Shown in pieces: positions 1-8,340 of a DNA stretch of 41,109 nucleotides; the stretch's first letter is position 1; the number at the start of each line of letters is the position of its first letter. The stretch comes from Chitinispirillaceae bacterium (GTDB lineage Bacteria; Fibrobacterota; Chitinivibrionia; Chitinivibrionales; Chitinispirillaceae), in assembly GCA_016929595.1 (NCBI GenBank), contig JAFGIN010000149.1, positions 1 to 41,109 on the forward strand, given 5' to 3'. Under the pieces are notes generated by a model. That model had not been told where the DNA came from, did no database searches, and was given only the letters and a program-made list of their open reading frames with translations. The translations under genes and the position numbers were made by a program.

Positions 1-356
1 TAAGGCTGCATAGTCGATTTTTGTGCACTATAATAATGTAAGAAAAATTCTAAGAAGATATGATGCAAGTGTGGGAGATAACATTTAGTACCCTGGTCTT
101 CCGGGTTGGTATACTGGACAACTGCTTTTTTTCCATTGTTGTTAACAGCTCTAACCTGCATATTCTTGGTTCTGATCTGGTTTCCAATCTGGATTTTCAT
201 TGTTCCTGAGTATATAAGCGACTGGTAAACGCGGTTAAAATCCATTTTCTTCAGAATCTCTTCACCGGTAATTTGTGCCTCTACGGGGTATAGAGCCATT
301 ATACAGATAAAAAACAGGGTGTACAGTAATGATATATTCATATTTAATCCTTTCAT
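1..356 (-). CDS. LolA-like outer membrane lipoprotein-sorting protein, partial
   Basis: Amino-terminal part of an exported protein running off the left edge. After a hydrophobic signal peptide (about residues 5-27, ending PVEAQ) comes GEEILKKMD, then a beta-rich stretch ending TNPEDQGTK. That pattern is typical of the LolA/LolB-fold outer membrane lipoprotein-sorting proteins that travel with MacB/FtsX-type ABC permeases. Two starts are possible. ATG at 354-356 overlaps the upstream permease stop as ATGA. ATG at 339-341 has AAAGGA a few bases before it. The reading frame stays open to the edge, but after residue 91 the usual 'MW-Y-P' type motif is not seen, so a frameshift or assembly fault in the last 85 bases is possible. 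The family call rests on the first 90 residues plus context. Confidence 0.6.
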   Translation of the reverse strand, partial: MKGLNMNISLLYTLFFICIMALYPVEAQITGEEILKKMDFNRVYQSLIYSGTMKIQIGNQIRTKNMQVRAVNNNGKKAVVQYTNPEDQGTKCYLPHLHHIFLEFFLHYYSAQKSTMQP

Positions 357-1588
357 GCGCTTTTAATCAGATCTATTGCGTTCATTCTGGATGCTTTCCA
401 TGAAGGGAAAAAAGCGATCAGAGCTGAAAGAGAAGTACCAAGCAGGATGGCCAGGAGGATCCCGTATGGCTTAACCGAAAAATGAATAACATTGTCAATT
501 GGAAAACCAAAGGAGGCTGTCATGGAGGTGAAATCAACACCGTAAATGAGGAGGAAAATATTAACAATTGTGCCCGTAAGAGCACCTGTAACGCTCCCAA
601 TGAACCCAAGAATCAAACCCTCCAGTATAAATAGTGTGAGAGTTTCTTTTTGAGTAAATCCCATCGATTTTAAGATTCCGGTTTCCTTTCGTCGTTCAAG
701 AACAACCATCATCATTATATTACCAATGATAAACGCACCCAGAAGAGCAATAATTATATACAAAACGTTATAGGTGTTAGATGCCATTTTCATCATCATA
801 TAGTAATCTCCTATTTTTGTCCAGGGCTTTACAACAAGTGATGTGTCATTAATATGTTTTGTTATCAGATTGCCCATTTCATCAGCTTTTGTATAATTTT
901 TAAGCATAATTATGATTTGCTGAGTAGCATTTGTAATATTCAACAGCTCTTTTGCATCATCAGAGGATATCTGAAACATACCCTCATCCAGAGTCAGAAG
1001 GCCGGTCCGGAACAAGCCGGAAATTATGAACTTTTTTAAATGTAATGCATAATCAGCACCGCTGGTCATAACTTTAACGGTATCACCAATGCCGTAATCG
1101 AGCTCAGCTGCCAGTTTCTCTCCCATAATCAATTCATTTCGGGATGAGAGATAGGTACCGGAAACAATGGATTTCTGAAGCAGAAGGAGTTTTTTTTCAA
1201 TCTTGGGATCTCCGGCAATTCCAAACGCTGTCCTGTTTTTATTATGATTATTTAAAAGTACACTAAAAACAATCCGTTCTGTAATTATGTCAATTTCAGG
1301 TGAAATCGATGAATTTCTATTGATATTTTCAATAACAGTACCTGCATCGATTATATTATCTGTAACCGGGTTGAAACGACTCCTTTGATCAAATGCTTTT
1401 GTTGTAATGCGGATATGGCCGGTCTCATTTTTTGTGTAATTTTTTACCATGGATTCAAGTATGCCGCCGATCATTCCGTCCATAACAACGACTGCTGTTA
1501 TTGAGAGTAAAACTGAAATAATCGCAAGCATTGAACGTCTGCGGTTACGGCCTGTATTTCGAATAGCAAGTTTTATTAAATAATTCAT
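353..1588 (-). CDS. ABC transporter permease, FtsX/MacB type
   Basis: 411-residue inner-membrane permease. One membrane segment near residues 20-40 is followed by a large periplasmic domain (about 45-270) and three membrane segments (about 275-297, 312-345, 375-395), the classic MacB-PCD plus FtsX layout. The cytoplasmic loop 'RRKETGILKSMGFTQKE' is the coupling-helix signature of the family. It is the second permease of a heterodimer with the gene just upstream (20-nt gap) and overlaps the LolA-like gene by ATGA. By analogy with LolCDE and MacB systems it should use ATP to move a lipoprotein or envelope substrate out of the inner membrane; the substrate cannot be read from sequence. Confidence 0.9.
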   Translation of the reverse strand: MNYLIKLAIRNTGRNRRRSMLAIISVLLSITAVVVMDGMIGGILESMVKNYTKNETGHIRITTKAFDQRSRFNPVTDNIIDAGTVIENINRNSSISPEIDIITERIVFSVLLNNHNKNRTAFGIAGDPKIEKKLLLLQKSIVSGTYLSSRNELIMGEKLAAELDYGIGDTVKVMTSGADYALHLKKFIISGLFRTGLLTLDEGMFQISSDDAKELLNITNATQQIIIMLKNYTKADEMGNLITKHINDTSLVVKPWTKIGDYYMMMKMASNTYNVLYIIIALLGAFIIGNIMMMVVLERRKETGILKSMGFTQKETLTLFILEGLILGFIGSVTGALTGTIVNIFLLIYGVDFTSMTASFGFPIDNVIHFSVKPYGILLAILLGTSLSALIAFFPSWKASRMNAIDLIKSA

Positions 1589-1608
1589 ACATGCTCCGTT
1601 ATTTTCAA

Positions 1609-2865
1609 TTATACAAATCGTAAAGTTTCGATTATATTCATTTTTGATGCTTTATATGCCGGGATAAGTCCGGCCAGAGTTGCTGTTACAACGCCAAAAA
1701 TAAAAGCGAAAAACATGACATCCGGATTCCATTCACCATAGATCGTACCCCATACAGGCATACCTGTCGTATTTACATTACCAGCAAAGGCTTCAAGTGG
1801 AAAACCTTTGTATATTAGAAATGAGTTTGCAACAGATCCAATGATAAGGCCAAGTGTACTACCCAGAAGCCCTGTAATGAATCCTTCAGTACAGAACATG
1901 ATCATGACATCAAAACCTCTCATTCCGTGTGAACGAAGAATACCTATTTCTCTTATGCGTTCATAAACACTCATTAGTACCGTGTTGAATATGCCAACTG
2001 AAGCAATCAGAAGTATGAGAAGCATGAATATCATTCCGAAACTTTGTTTCTGTTTTGCCATTTCAAAAAATGCGGCACCGAGTTCTTTGAATGTAGCTGT
2101 TTTAAGATTACTAAAATGATTTTCGATAGATGTTCCGACTTGTTCCATTTCTTGAGTCATTATATTGAGATTCTGATTTCTGAAAACCTGAAGATCGATT
2201 TCTGTGATTAAGTTGTCAAGATCAAGAAAAATATTGGCATCCTGATACGTTATAAATAAAGTATTTTTATTAAGATTTGGATCGGAGGAATTGATTAAAC
2301 CTGTTATTATAAATTCATCAGCATTGTGGCTTTCGTAGCGGGTGAGAGCCTGCAAAGTTACGAAATCTCCAACAGATACATTTAATTCACGTGCAAGTGA
2401 TCTACCTATAATTATTTCTTTCTCTGATTTCCCGGGAAAAAATTCTCCTTCGAGATATTTATGGAGATTGAATACCGTAGTATCGGACGATGGATCAACA
2501 ACTGTTCCGACAACCGGTAATGCATCTGTATAATTTGAAAGTTGTCCTAAAAATTCCGTTCTCCTGGTAAATGATTTCACTTTCTGGTTTGATGCGAGGT
2601 ACGCGGTGAGTGAATCGTAGGTATCTATACCATAGTCAAGGGGTAGTGATTTTTTCTCTTTAATGTAAGATTGTGTATGGATTTTAACTGATGATGTAGT
2701 AAGGTTGATCATATTGTCTATCGCAGCATAGTCCATTCCTTTATACATGGAATTCATGAATATAAACATCGTAAGCCCGGCGGCAATAGTTACTGCTGAA
2801 CTCAGAGTACGTCGTGAATGACGATGGATATTACGGATCGATATCTTAAGTAATGCTCCCATCAT
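1609..2865 (-). CDS. ABC transporter permease, FtsX/MacB type
   Basis: 418-residue permease with the same four-segment layout as its downstream partner: membrane segment about 19-40, periplasmic domain about 45-275, then segments about 278-300, 325-350 and 385-405. 'YERIREIGILRSHGMRG' is the conserved cytoplasmic coupling region. Its ATG shares one base with the ATPase stop (TAATG), so translation of the two is probably coupled. Two consecutive ATG codons begin the frame. It probably forms a heterodimer with the 353-1588 product and exports a substrate passed to the LolA-like protein; that role is inferred from the operon. Confidence 0.9.
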   Translation of the reverse strand: MMGALLKISIRNIHRHSRRTLSSAVTIAAGLTMFIFMNSMYKGMDYAAIDNMINLTTSSVKIHTQSYIKEKKSLPLDYGIDTYDSLTAYLASNQKVKSFTRRTEFLGQLSNYTDALPVVGTVVDPSSDTTVFNLHKYLEGEFFPGKSEKEIIIGRSLARELNVSVGDFVTLQALTRYESHNADEFIITGLINSSDPNLNKNTLFITYQDANIFLDLDNLITEIDLQVFRNQNLNIMTQEMEQVGTSIENHFSNLKTATFKELGAAFFEMAKQKQSFGMIFMLLILLIASVGIFNTVLMSVYERIREIGILRSHGMRGFDVMIMFCTEGFITGLLGSTLGLIIGSVANSFLIYKGFPLEAFAGNVNTTGMPVWGTIYGEWNPDVMFFAFIFGVVTATLAGLIPAYKASKMNIIETLRFV

Positions 2866-3545
2866 TACTTCCTTTCATCGGAACAGATTAATCCGTCTTT
2901 GAGAACAGCAATCCGCTGAGCATATTTCTGTACAAGAGGATCATGTGTTGAAAAAAGGAAAGTTGTATTCATTGTTTTATTGATACCCTTCATCAGAGAA
3001 ATAATCTCTTCTGCTGTAACAGAATCGAGATTGGCAGTGGGTTCATCAGCCAGAACTAAAAGCGGATCTTTAACAAGTGCACGCGCAATCGCTACACGCT
3101 GTTCCTGCCCTCCTGAAAGCTCCCGCGGAAAACGATCCTGAAGACCACTCAGGCCAACAGCTTCAATCATAAGCATGACTTTCTGTGAGATCTCTTTTTT
3201 TGTGCGTACTTTATCGATAACAAGCGGGAGTTCGATATTTTCTCTTACTGTAAGGACGGGAATTAAATTGTATGACTGAAAAATAAAAGCAATGTGTTTT
3301 TTACGATATGAAGAGAGCTCATTTTCGCTCATTTTTCCCAGTTCTGCACCATCATACAGAACATTTCCTTCCGTCGGTGTATCGAGACATCCAAGAATAT
3401 TGAGCAGTGTTGATTTACCACTTCCTGAAGGGCCGACAATTGCCATAAATTCACCTTTATTTATTTCAGCTGTAACACCATTGAGCGCGTTAAATATCTG
3501 GTCTCCTTTACGGTATGCTTTTTTAATGTTTTCTAATACTAACAT
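2865..3545 (-). CDS. ABC transporter ATP-binding protein (LolD/MacB class)
   Basis: 226-residue ATPase with all key motifs: Walker [10 protein letters not shown] (38-46), Q-loop near FQSYNLIP (89-96), signature LSGGQ (143-147), Walker B VLADEP (164-169), D-loop NLDS and switch His201. Length and the [15 protein letters not shown] segment fit the LolD/MacB/FtsE class that drives FtsX-type permeases. One residue differs from the usual signature: LSGGQEQR rather than LSGGQQQR. A clear AGGAG lies 4 nt before the ATG. It follows the winged-helix regulator by 39 nt in the same operon. Confidence 0.95.
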   Translation of the reverse strand: MLVLENIKKAYRKGDQIFNALNGVTAEINKGEFMAIVGPSGSGKSTLLNILGCLDTPTEGNVLYDGAELGKMSENELSSYRKKHIAFIFQSYNLIPVLTVRENIELPLVIDKVRTKKEISQKVMLMIEAVGLSGLQDRFPRELSGGQEQRVAIARALVKDPLLVLADEPTANLDSVTAEEIISLMKGINKTMNTTFLFSTHDPLVQKYAQRIAVLKDGLICSDERK

Positions 3546-3584
3546 ACAACTCCTGTTCGACTGGTTAATGAGTGTAGTTTTGTT

Positions 3585-3917
3585 TTATTCTGGATAAGTT
3601 TTTTTTGAAAGCGACTGAATTATTGAGTTCATTTCTTCAACATATTTACGTAATGCTTCAGACCCGTTAATTGTCAACTCAACTGATGTCAAGGGCTTTT
3701 TGTTCTTGAATTCTTTGACGACAGACAAGTAACCGACTTCTTCAAGTTTTCTTATCTGAACAGAAAGATTGCCCGATGTCATCTCTATTGCCGATTGAAG
3801 TTCGTTAAACGATATCCGGTTTTTGTCACTGCTTGCAATATAGGTAAGGATAAGCAGTCGCGCTCGTTCATGAATGATTTTATCCGGATTGATAGTATAG
3901 GATTTTTTCTCAGACAC
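3585..3917 (-). CDS. Winged-helix transcriptional regulator (HTH_34-like)
   Basis: About 110 residues, starting at the GTG at 3915-3917, because the longer ATG frame would run far into the upstream gene. The core 'ERARLLILTYIAS', 'ISFNELQSAIEMTSGNLSVQ', 'IRKLEEVGYLSVVKEF' and 'VELTINGSEALRKY' is the helix-turn-helix plus wing of the PF13601/MarR-like group. It overlaps the end of the membrane protein gene by 8 nt and precedes the ABC genes, so it is probably the local regulator. The palindrome at 4616-4632 over the operon's transcription start is the natural candidate for its operator. What signal it senses is unknown; such small proteins often respond through dimerisation or a partner membrane protein. 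Confidence 0.82.
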   Translation of the reverse strand: MSEKKSYTINPDKIIHERARLLILTYIASSDKNRISFNELQSAIEMTSGNLSVQIRKLEEVGYLSVVKEFKNKKPLTSVELTINGSEALRKYVEEMNSIIQSLSKKTYPE

Positions 3918-4593
3918 ACCTGGCCGCCTTTTTTCTGCTACTGATATGTGCTGCGATGGAAAAAAGTATAAAACCCAGACCAATGGTGTAGCTTAATGAT
4001 ATACAGGAAGAGATATGGTTAAATACAAGTGAAATTACACCTGATAAAAGTAACCAGTAGCCCATAACAAACATTTCTGAGATTCTGAAGCCGATAGCTG
4101 CACCATTTGTGATCAATCCAAGTCCGATTGCAATTGTAGGTATTAGTAAATATACGTGGCCAGACTGTAAAAAGTAAATTGAAAGTGAAAGCGTGATAAT
4201 TGCCGGAGGAAGATAGGCATGAATAACATTTCTGTTGTATATATTCGCAATCATAGATGTATATGTATACGTTGGATTTGAAGTTTTTACGGTAGAAAAT
4301 ATTGTGTGTTGTTTGTAAAACCCTATCACTACCAGAAAAATTCCCAGTACAACAAACAGCGGCAATCTGATCTCTGATGGAATCAATGAGAATGTTCCAT
4401 ATTTTATAATGAGCCACTGAAAAACTCCCGAGAAAAGAATTGTCAGTATCCCTGTAGCCAAAGTAACAATCTGCATTCCTTTGGAAATTCCGGCTTCGTA
4501 CAGGAATGGATTGTTCTTTGTAATCATCGCTTTTATATAACTGACATCCTCAATAAGGGTATTGATATCGTTTTTTTGATTCATTTGATCCAT
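3910..4593 (-). CDS. Hypothetical six-span membrane protein
   Basis: 227 residues. An amino-terminal soluble part (about 1-38, 'NDINTLIEDVSYIKAMI') resembles a short coiled or helical segment. About six membrane helices follow (near 40-62, 78-94, 125-143, 147-165, 175-192, 197-215). I do not recognise the family. It is the first gene of the operon and its stop overlaps the regulator's GTG start, which suggests the pair work together, for example as a membrane sensor or anti-regulator with its DNA-binding partner. That role is inferred only from position. GAGGAG stands 7 nt before the ATG. Confidence 0.75.
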   Translation of the reverse strand: MDQMNQKNDINTLIEDVSYIKAMITKNNPFLYEAGISKGMQIVTLATGILTILFSGVFQWLIIKYGTFSLIPSEIRLPLFVVLGIFLVVIGFYKQHTIFSTVKTSNPTYTYTSMIANIYNRNVIHAYLPPAIITLSLSIYFLQSGHVYLLIPTIAIGLGLITNGAAIGFRISEMFVMGYWLLLSGVISLVFNHISSCISLSYTIGLGFILFSIAAHISSRKKAARCV

Positions 4594-4615
4594 AATTTGA
4601 GCTCCTCTATAAACA

Positions 4616-4665
4616 ACTTTATAGTATAAAGTGGCTTTTATAATAAACTACATCATATTCATCAA
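4616..4665 (-). promoter_or_regulatory. Promoter with palindromic operator for the ABC operon
   Basis: Read on the minus strand: TTGATG (4660-4665), a 17-nt spacer, then TATAAA (4637-4642), a good sigma-70 type match. The expected start of transcription falls near 4630, inside the perfect palindrome ACTTTATA-G-TATAAAGT at 4616-4632. That placement is typical of a repressor site. The winged-helix protein encoded second in the operon is the obvious candidate to bind it. The palindrome itself is seen directly; the repressor link is inference. Confidence 0.55.
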
Positions 4666-4821
4666 TTTTTCAACATTTTTTTAAAAAAACTATAATGGCA
4701 TGCTGTTTTTCGTTCTCTAAAGAGAATAGAAAATTGACCCGCTTGTATTTTTTTAAACTCACGATGGCTTTTTATAGGTACTTTGTAATTTATAGCGCTA
4801 AAACTTAGAGGGTAATTAGAA

Positions 4822-5673
4822 ATGGCTAATATTTTTGAGTATCAGGATTATCGGCTCTACCTTAAAGATTTTTATGCGGAGCAGAAAGCATCGAAAAAAA
4901 ACTTCTCCTATCGCTCATTCTCTGAAAAAGCGAATATCAATGCACCATCATTTCTTTTCTATGTAATAACCGGTAAAAGAAATCTTACACAATCCACCAT
5001 ACTTAAGATTTCACACGCGATTGGGCACTCAAGAGAAGAGGCTGATTATTTTGAGCTGCTTGTTTTATTCAATCAGGCAAACACAATTACTGAAAAAACA
5101 CACTATTACAGCAAGCTCATTGAAATCCGTAAGCCACTGGATATCTCTATTGTTGATAAGGATCGTTATGAATATTATTATAGCTGGTACAATGTAGTAA
5201 TAAGGGAAGTGGTGACTTTTTTTGATTTTGAAGGTGATTTCAATAGATTAGGTGCTTTTCTGGTTCCTGCGATCAGTGCAAAGCAGGCAAAGGAGTCTAT
5301 TCGCCTGCTTGAACGCCTTGGATTTATCGAAAGAGACAGTAACGGTTTGTATCATCAGACTCAGAACATTCTACAAACCAGGGTTAGTGCTGTTGATGCA
5401 TTTATTATTGAGAAGTTTCAAATTGATATGATGCAGGTAGCGATACATGCTTATAAAAATATTCCTGTGAGCAGGCGAATGACCACATCAACGACGATTT
5501 CAATCTCACGGGAAACATTTGAACTGTTTAAATTAAGAATCAGAGAGCTGCAGAATCAACTGATGGAGATGGCACGGATTGACAGCAAACCAGAATCGGT
5601 ATACCAGTTGACAATGAATGTATTTCCCATCAGTAAGAGTACAGGGGAGGATTCCAGTGATAAAGACCGTTAA
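4822..5673 (+). CDS. TIGR02147 family protein (DUF4423, HTH-like)
   Basis: 283 residues matching the TIGR02147 family: opening 'IFEYQDYRLYLKDFY', then a helix-turn-helix-like block 'FSYRSFSEKANINAPSFLFY' with 'VITGKRNLTQSTILKISHAI', 'ADYFELLVLFNQA', and the C-terminal 'RLLERLGFIERDSNGLY' and 'MTTSTTISISRETFELFK' segments of DUF4423. The family is expanded in Fibrobacter and is the best taxonomic marker here. Its biochemical role is not settled; the helix-turn-helix suggests a regulator. The downstream lipoprotein gene begins inside it (17-nt overlap). The start at 4822 has GAGGG 9 nt before it. Nothing looks truncated. Confidence 0.88.
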   Translation: MANIFEYQDYRLYLKDFYAEQKASKKNFSYRSFSEKANINAPSFLFYVITGKRNLTQSTILKISHAIGHSREEADYFELLVLFNQANTITEKTHYYSKLIEIRKPLDISIVDKDRYEYYYSWYNVVIREVVTFFDFEGDFNRLGAFLVPAISAKQAKESIRLLERLGFIERDSNGLYHQTQNILQTRVSAVDAFIIEKFQIDMMQVAIHAYKNIPVSRRMTTSTTISISRETFELFKLRIRELQNQLMEMARIDSKPESVYQLTMNVFPISKSTGEDSSDKDR

Positions 5674-6844
5674 TTTTCCTGTACAATTGCTCACATTGAT
5701 TGCGTTTTTGTCCATAACATGCAGTCAGGATTCCGGCGATCTGCTTGCGGGTGGGGCCACTGGTACAGAGGTCAGTGTTGTTACTGGGACTGTTCTTAAC
5801 GATGATGATTCGCCTGCTTCATATGCATCAGTCAGGTTGCGTCCGGTAGATTACATTGCAGATTCTTCAGCATCCTGTGGTTATCGCAGTCATCATTCTA
5901 TTAAAGATGCCAGAACAGATTCATCCGGGCATTACAGGATTGATAGTGTTGTGCCGGGTAGTTATCGCATTGAAGCTGTCAGTTCAAATGATACTCTGGG
6001 AGTGATAATAGAAGTCGATGTAGTAACAGAAAAATCTCTTGTAAATGTACAACAATCAAGACTTTTGCCAATGGCCGAAATTAGGGGTGAAATAAAGATA
6101 AATTATACCTCTGAGAACAAAGGTAAGGTTCAGATTTACGGAATCGAAAGAAATGTGATGACTGATAGCAATGGTATGTTCAGGGTTCGTGTTCCAGTTG
6201 GTGCACACAATCTACATATAAGAACATTTGCCGATTCTCACTCGGGGCAGGCACAAAACATAGAGAGCATGGATTTCCGCCTGCGGGTAGATCCGGGTGA
6301 GGTACACGATATCGGCAGAGTGCAAATCTATTCTTCACAGGCAAAACCGTGTCAGGATGGGAGATGCGATACCACGGTATTGTATGAGGTTCTGGATTCA
6401 CTTAACCAGGCTCGAACCATGTTTGATTCTGTAAGCGTGTGGCATGGGGGGAGAATTGTTGCTCTGAATTTCCGGAATGTTAAAATACAAAGTGTTCCCA
6501 GAAAGATAATCAGGCTTTCAAAAGTTATGTCAATAAACTTTGGAAATACCGGTTTGACAAATCTATTCCGCGAAATTGGATATATGCGCAATCTCAATGA
6601 GTTATATCTTGATAGTAACATGCTTAAAGAGTTGCCATATGAAATAGGAGAACTTAATAATTGCAAGATACTGGATATATCGGGTAATATCATAAAAACG
6701 TTGCCCCGTTCAATTACACGACTCTATACATCCGAACTTCTCAATCTTGCAGGGAATAGACTGTGTACACTTGATTCATCACTGGCAACCTGGGCTGAAG
6801 AATTTGATCCCGACTGGAAAGAAAGCCAGATATGTGATTACTGA
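5657..6844 (+). CDS. Lipoprotein with carboxypeptidase-regulatory-like and LRR domains
   Basis: GTG start at 5657, chosen because GGGGAGG lies 6 nt upstream and the product then opens with a lipoprotein signal (hydrophobic, ending LSITC, Cys about residue 22). It gives 395 residues. Next come one or two beta-sandwich segments of the carboxypeptidase-regulatory type ('GTVLNDDDSPASYASVRLRP', 'TDSSGHYRIDSVVPGSYRIE', then 'MTDSNGMFRVRVPVGAHNL'). The C-terminal third has leucine-rich repeats ('LNELYLDSNMLKELPYEIGE', 'KILDISGNIIKTLP', 'LLNLAGNRL'). The gene overlaps the TIGR02147 gene, so the pair is probably co-translated and functionally linked. Likely a surface or periplasmic anchored binding protein; the ligand is unknown. 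Confidence 0.8.
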   Translation: MIKTVNFPVQLLTLIAFLSITCSQDSGDLLAGGATGTEVSVVTGTVLNDDDSPASYASVRLRPVDYIADSSASCGYRSHHSIKDARTDSSGHYRIDSVVPGSYRIEAVSSNDTLGVIIEVDVVTEKSLVNVQQSRLLPMAEIRGEIKINYTSENKGKVQIYGIERNVMTDSNGMFRVRVPVGAHNLHIRTFADSHSGQAQNIESMDFRLRVDPGEVHDIGRVQIYSSQAKPCQDGRCDTTVLYEVLDSLNQARTMFDSVSVWHGGRIVALNFRNVKIQSVPRKIIRLSKVMSINFGNTGLTNLFREIGYMRNLNELYLDSNMLKELPYEIGELNNCKILDISGNIIKTLPRSITRLYTSELLNLAGNRLCTLDSSLATWAEEFDPDWKESQICDY

Positions 6845-6868
6845 ATGAAAAACCAGATTGTAATATTG

Positions 6869-6922
6869 AAGATCACCCATACTGTTTTTAATGATCCATG
6901 ATTAGTATGAGTGATCTTTTTA
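6869..6922. terminator. Bidirectional terminator hairpin
   Basis: AAGATCAC-CC-ATACT (6869-6883) can pair with AGTAT-GA-GTGATCTT (6904-6918) through 13 base pairs with a small internal loop. A T-run follows on the plus strand and an A-rich flank serves the minus strand. It lies between two convergent stop codons (6844 and 6924), as expected for a shared terminator. Confidence 0.8.
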
Positions 6923-6923
6923 G

Positions 6924-7537
6924 TTATATATTAAGTGAGAGTCCAAGATTTAATGAGAAGTAGCGAAGGGTGCTACCAGATTCAATAAAAATCAGATTAA
7001 ATGCCGGGAATACATCTAAAGAAAGGGAATTCATGTCACCTAGAGTAAATCCGGCACCTGCCAATACCCCAAATCGGCCCCGTGTTCCGGACCCGAAAGT
7101 TTCCTCTACGGTTGCATCAAAATCGGTCGCTTCCACAGTGATCTCATTATTAATCACATAAAGACCTCCACCACCCTGGAGAAAGAAATTTATGCCACCA
7201 TTATATCTGGTTGTCAGTCGCAAGAGAGGCAATATCTCTATACTGAAGGCATCACCTTCGACATTTGTGTTGAAAATTGAAGAGATGTTTTCTGTAAATG
7301 AACCTTCATCAGGGGTCCATCTGTTGTAAACAACATGAGCTCCCAGAAGAATGTTTCTATTAAGATAAAAAAACAGCTCACCACCAACGGCAAACCCCCA
7401 GTTAAAATCGTCAAATTCCGGTCCAGCCTTTTTTGATGCTCCACCAACGACGTTAAGCTTAAGTTGCTGTGCACCGATGAGCGATGGGAACAGCAATAGT
7501 AGAAAGATCAGGGTTGCTGGAATCGTTTTTTTTTCAT
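6924..7537 (-). CDS. Outer membrane beta-barrel protein, frame broken after start codon
   Basis: Body of about 190 residues reads as a small porin-like barrel: alternating strands, Gly-rich 'FFLQGGGGLYVINNEI', 'GRFGVLAGAGFTLGD', and a final strand ending 'YFSLNLGLSLNI'. An AAGGAG and ATG at 7535-7537 are ideally spaced. The nine A residues that follow (7526-7534) put the signal peptide out of frame with that ATG. Ten A's would give MKKKTIPATLIFLLLLFP... joined cleanly to the barrel. As written, only a TTG within the signal peptide (at 7496) opens the frame. This is either a slippage-prone on/off switch, a sequencing indel, or early decay. Its promoter is probably shared with the small genes upstream. 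Confidence 0.72.
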
Positions 7538-7561
7538 AACTACTCCTTTTTCAGCGAAGAG

Positions 7562-7792
7562 TTACTTAAACAAAAAACCAAATGGCAGACGATGATGAAA
7601 CAGTTGAAACTCTTTCTTTTTTGGGAAAAGACAGATTGACGGGAAACGTAAATTTTTGAATATTCTATATTTTTTCTCAGGAAAAGGGTGCCTGAACATT
7701 TTTTTCCAACGCATGAATGGTACTTTTACAACCAATGCAAGAACTGCTGATGTTGTGGCAATAAAAGTCAGAATCTTGAATAATAATTTCAT
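7562..7792 (-). CDS. Small hypothetical single-span membrane protein
   Basis: 76 codons with AAGAGG 6 nt before the ATG. The first 25 residues are a convincing membrane segment ('LLFKILTFIATTSAVLALVV'), followed by a basic patch (MRWKKMFRHPF). The C-terminal half is Phe/Lys-rich and less protein-like. A one-base change in the A7 run would shorten it to about 45 residues. It sits 24 nt before the barrel gene's start codon and on the same strand. No family is recognised. Confidence 0.4.
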   Translation of the reverse strand: MKLLFKILTFIATTSAVLALVVKVPFMRWKKMFRHPFPEKKYRIFKNLRFPSICLFPKKKEFQLFHHRLPFGFLFK

Positions 7793-7917
7793 TATGAACC
7801 TCTTTTCCTGATGTTTGGATTGTTATGTATATATAAATGGTAGATGCGTGTTTTAAAACACAACTTCCATGTGATGTCAAAAAAAATTTTCAGGAATTTC
7901 AGTTCTTTCCAGATCAA

Positions 7918-8091
7918 TTAAACCCGCGGTGGTTTTCTGATAATTCCTATTAAAAGTATTAGAAATGAAAGTGCCAGTGATGAATAAAAAGAGATCATAG
8001 AGATTGTTGGGGGAACGATTGTGCTTCCGCTGAATCTAAGTATTGCAGCTGCAACAGCAACGATAAAGAACAAGAGAGCCCAGAAAAACAT
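7918..8091 (-). CDS. DUF1328/UPF0391-like small membrane protein
   Basis: 57 residues. AGGAG stands 6 nt before the ATG at 8089-8091. The sequence begins MFFWALLFFIVAVAAAILRF and has a second hydrophobic segment ('FYSSLALSFLILLIGII') ending in basic residues. Length, two spans and the opening 'WALLFFIVAVAAA' resemble the YtjA/UPF0391 family, whose function is unknown. The middle is less Gly/Ala-rich than usual, so the family call is moderate. It may head a short minus-strand unit with the two genes downstream. Confidence 0.6.
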   Translation of the reverse strand: MFFWALLFFIVAVAAAILRFSGSTIVPPTISMISFYSSLALSFLILLIGIIRKPPRV

Positions 8092-8340
8092 TTAAAACTC
8101 CTGATGTTAGTAAGTATTTTATTAAAATGGTCGACTTTGGCAGCAATCATCTTACCCCCGGTTTCTAAATGCTCCTGAAATAATGTATCCGCAATTATCA
8201 TTCCGGTTCTTTTTGAAGATTATGCCGTTTTCAGTTTAAATTAAAATATGCCACCATCGAAATGCTGTAGTTCTGGTTGATACCTGCCGTGGAGATTCTT
8301 ATTTTTAAAAAAAATGTACCATAAATCTGAGGAGGATACA

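Noticed and set aside
68-75. AGTGTGGG, matching an arm of the 39.4-39.8 kb element
   Set aside because: No partner CCCACACT, GTCGTAAT or TGGACGCC nearby, and an 8-mer match is expected by chance in 41 kb.
4019-4417. 132-codon minus-strand frame inside the six-span membrane protein gene
   Set aside because: Out-of-frame shadow: Cys/Asn-rich, no family, and the other frame has clear membrane segments and coupling to its neighbour.
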